The notes under the pieces were generated by a model, which was not told the DNA's origin, did no database searches, and saw only the letters and a list, made by a program, of their open reading frames with translations. From Ectobius pallidus (Eukaryota > Arthropoda > Insecta > Blattodea > Ectobiidae), in contig CAXKWD010000001.1 of assembly GCA_964059195.1 (NCBI GenBank), positions 217,380,484 to 217,444,483 of the forward strand: DNA of 64,000 bases, written 5' to 3'. The position numbers were made by a program, and so were the translations under genes. This document shows, in pieces, positions 61,654 through 64,000 of this stretch (position 1 is its first letter; each line of letters begins with the position of its first letter).

Positions 61654-63024
61654 TAAAATACGCCATTAATGTTTACCCACTTCCAGATGAGCTAGAAACC
61701 TAAGATTTGGCAGACCTTTTCGCTTGTAACCGACGGCAAGATTCAAAAAAGTATTTTATTTTTTTTTTTTTACCCCACAATATTTAAGGTCTTTTTTTAT
61801 AGCTAAACGGTAGGCCTACTAGACTATAAGGCAGTCTAAATACACTGACTCTGTCTCCGATACGGTATCCGTTCACGAAAGAAAAAAAAAAATACTTTTT
61901 TCTGAGAACCACGTGGGGGGTTTGGGGGCAGAGCGAAGTGGGTTTTACTTAATAATGGATCTCACTTTTATACTTCCTGTAAGAATAGGTTTTTGTCAGT
62001 AGGTTTTCTTCCCCTCATTTCTATTGTTTACAAATCGGACCCCCAACTCCCTTGGGGGGGGGTATATTCCATACCCCCACAATTCAGGGTTGCCAAATCA
62101 GAAACGTAGAACAGTCGTACCAATATCCTAAAATAGTCGTATGCTAGTTAAAACTGTCGAATACTTTGTGATTTTTCAGTGTTATGAATATATTGCGTTA
62201 ATTATAATAATATTAATAATAATTATTATTATTATTAATCGGTATTATGCATCTTAGAGTAGGATTACCTCCACAACGTCTCTGGGTTTTTACGTATATA
62301 CCTTAGGAGCGAGTCTCACCGCTCGTAGAGTTCCTGGCTAGGGGAGGTAGCTGCACCCTGATTGGCTCAGCTCTCCTATCCCACTCCACGTGTTGTCTCT
62401 CTCGCTGCGTCATTATCCCTCCACTCAACTATTATAGTATTTTCTACGACTGGCATGATGTTCACTCTCTGCCCAGCGGTAGCTTACTGATCTTACGCGC
62501 ACCGAATTCGCGCATCTTGGTAACGAGACGTAACGAGAAGCTCGCAGGCTGGGTTTGTCTTCAAGGCCAGAGACTTTGTGGGAATAATCCAACTCTACAT
62601 AATATGTCATGTAATTGTTAATAAATCATCTTATTTGTTTTATTATCTTGTTTTATTATCTTCCGATGTGCTAAATTTGATTAAATACAATAAAATTAAA
62701 CAAACAATAGTTGCCACAGTGTTGTAATTATTTCCAATCATATTGATTTTAGCAACATGCTTATAACAAAAACCATCAAAATTTAAAATTCGTCAGTAGA
62801 TTGACTAAAAAAATATAAAACGCTATGTTAAAAATACACTCACGTAAGTTTCTTTACTTTAAGCATGGCCAACACATTCTGACACAGAACAGGAGATCAT
62901 AGTGCAAAGAGCACGTATTCAGAGTGGGTGGCTTATAACTACACTTCACAAATTTCTTTTTTGGAAAAAAATGTTTCAAATAAAAGTTCTAGCGTTTAGT
63001 ATAAGCACCCCATGTGTAAGAAAA
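61654..63024. other. Unassigned region including a GC-richer patch
   Basis: 61900-62080 has G/C-tract repeat text ('ggggggggtatattccatac'). 62088-62110 has 'cagggttgccaaatc', like a hAT end without its partner. 62330-62580 is richer in GC and CpG than the rest, with no frame over 61 codons; its identity is unknown. Confidence 0.4.
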
Positions 63025-63535
63025 AAAATGTGGGTGAAACGCCACGCGACAGAAATGAACTTGTTTTTATTTTTTTTATTTTTTCAATTTTGAATTATTG
63101 GATTTTTAAATTTTGGATTGTTGCGACTTTTTTAATATTGGGTTTTTGGACTTTTTAAATTTTAGATTTTTTAATTTTTATCTTTGAATTTTTTTTTAAT
63201 TTTGGAATTTTGGATTTCTAATTTTGGATTTTTAAATTTTAGATCTTTGAATTTTTATTTTTTTTAAATTTTGGATTTTCGATTTTTTAATTTTGGATTT
63301 ATAGATATTTTAAATTTTGGATTTTAAATTTTTATATTTTGTTTTTTCGCTTTTTTAATTTTGGATTTTTGGAATTTTTTAAATTTTAGATAAGTCTAAC
63401 CATTGAGTTGATTGTTTTCTGTGCGTTCCGTTCCCTCACAGCCCCACTAATTTCGTGACGATTTTATTCGTAACGCAAGTTTGGGTTAGCTCTCGATTTA
63501 CTCCTAGCGCGGCTAAAGAAGTTTCACTTCAAAAA
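63025..63535 (-). repeat. ATCCAAAATT cassette, copy 3
   Basis: The order is tail 'gaaacgccacgcg', long array of TTTTTAATTTTGGAT units (63070-63385), then the head 'gtgacgattttattcg', 'gggttagctctcgattta' and 'ctagcgcggctaaagaag'. Same orientation as copy 2; the head is uninterrupted. Confidence 0.85.
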
Positions 63536-64000
63536 TTAAATAAAATCGTAAGAGATGTTTTCGAGAAAATCGCGACAAACGAAATTTTCTTCGTGTAAAG
63601 TCCCTTAAAATAAAGAGAAGAGGGAAAGGAAGAAATAAAGAATGGAAGAAAGAAACGAAGAAAAAAGGGAAAGAAAAACTGACAGAATGAAAAACCTAAT
63701 GGAGCATAAAGTCTTATACGAAGTTCTATATTTCCGTGTCTTCTTAACACAGGTTCTTGAGCTGGATAAAATAAGTTTATGAGAGATCTCAAGATTCCGT
63801 CACTGGAGGATATAGCATCAGGCTTGGCTGGAACATCAACATAAAATCCAGACGCGGCAAATTACAGGAACAAAGTGGCGTCATCTAGCGTAGCAAGGTG
63901 TAACTACACTAATTCCTTCCATGCATAGAGAAGCGAGGGTAAAGGGCGCGATGTCTTATCTTCTTTTTATATATTCACGCTGGTATACAAACAGGGTGTC
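63536..64000. other. Right end of window
   Basis: 63550-63608 resembles 44985-45060 in reverse ('tttcgagaaaatcgcga'). Purine-rich GAAA/GGAA runs follow. The final bases 'acagggtgtc' look like the left terminus of a second copy of the 5713-6122 element. No gene. Confidence 0.45.

Overview
This window looks like intergenic DNA from a large, AT-rich arthropod genome, most likely an insect. The evidence is the tRNA-derived SINE families, insect-type non-LTR retrotransposon tails (RxKWxGHVARMG proteins), mariner, hAT and DUF4817-type transposons, a TTAGG-type telomere-like stretch, and the very frequent palindrome TAGGCCTA. A cockroach- or termite-like genome would fit, but that is inference. I found no convincing host protein-coding gene. 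Nearly everything recognisable is a transposable element, often nested in another one.

Layout. 0-10 kb: SINEs, a Helitron-like end, two foldback MITEs (2.6-3.3 and 4.7-5.1 kb), a G-rich hAT-like MITE, a 'CAGGGTGTCC' element and a 1.27-kb element with TA-flanked inverted ends (8.6-9.9 kb). 10-20 kb: LINE tails, then several hAT-type elements, three with perfect 8-bp target duplications; one sits inside a larger foldback element, and another hAT-like element splits a mariner transposase motif. 20-30 kb: a repeat cassette with an ATCCAAAATT-type minisatellite, an internally deleted transposon with a DUF4817-type ORF, an 874-bp inverted-end element carrying a SINE, and a three-level nest (mariner foldback > SINE > 124-bp MITE). 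30-36 kb: a 21-bp minisatellite, a large TTAA-flanked foldback and SINEs.

36.5-43.5 kb: the best-preserved element, a minus-strand Ty3/gypsy-like LTR retrotransposon. It has 1237-bp LTRs that read as identical, a 5-bp target duplication, an intact 660-aa Gag and a protease-plus-truncated-RT frame. The two frames are joined by a canonical T TTA AAC slippery heptamer. Most of RT, RNase H and integrase are missing, and an RT-like scrap lies in the opposite orientation, so this copy is young but defective.

43.5-64 kb: LINE fragments (one with an in-frame polyAsn microsatellite, one with an inversion junction in the RT box), tandem SINEs, a nested hAT, a broken MULE-like transposase, a pair of oppositely oriented 0.85-kb elements flanking a 186-bp palindrome, and a third copy of the ATCCAAAATT cassette. 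The remaining stretches are AT-rich sequence with no supportable gene. Coordinates of degenerate repeats are approximate to about 10-20 bp; those with target duplications are exact.
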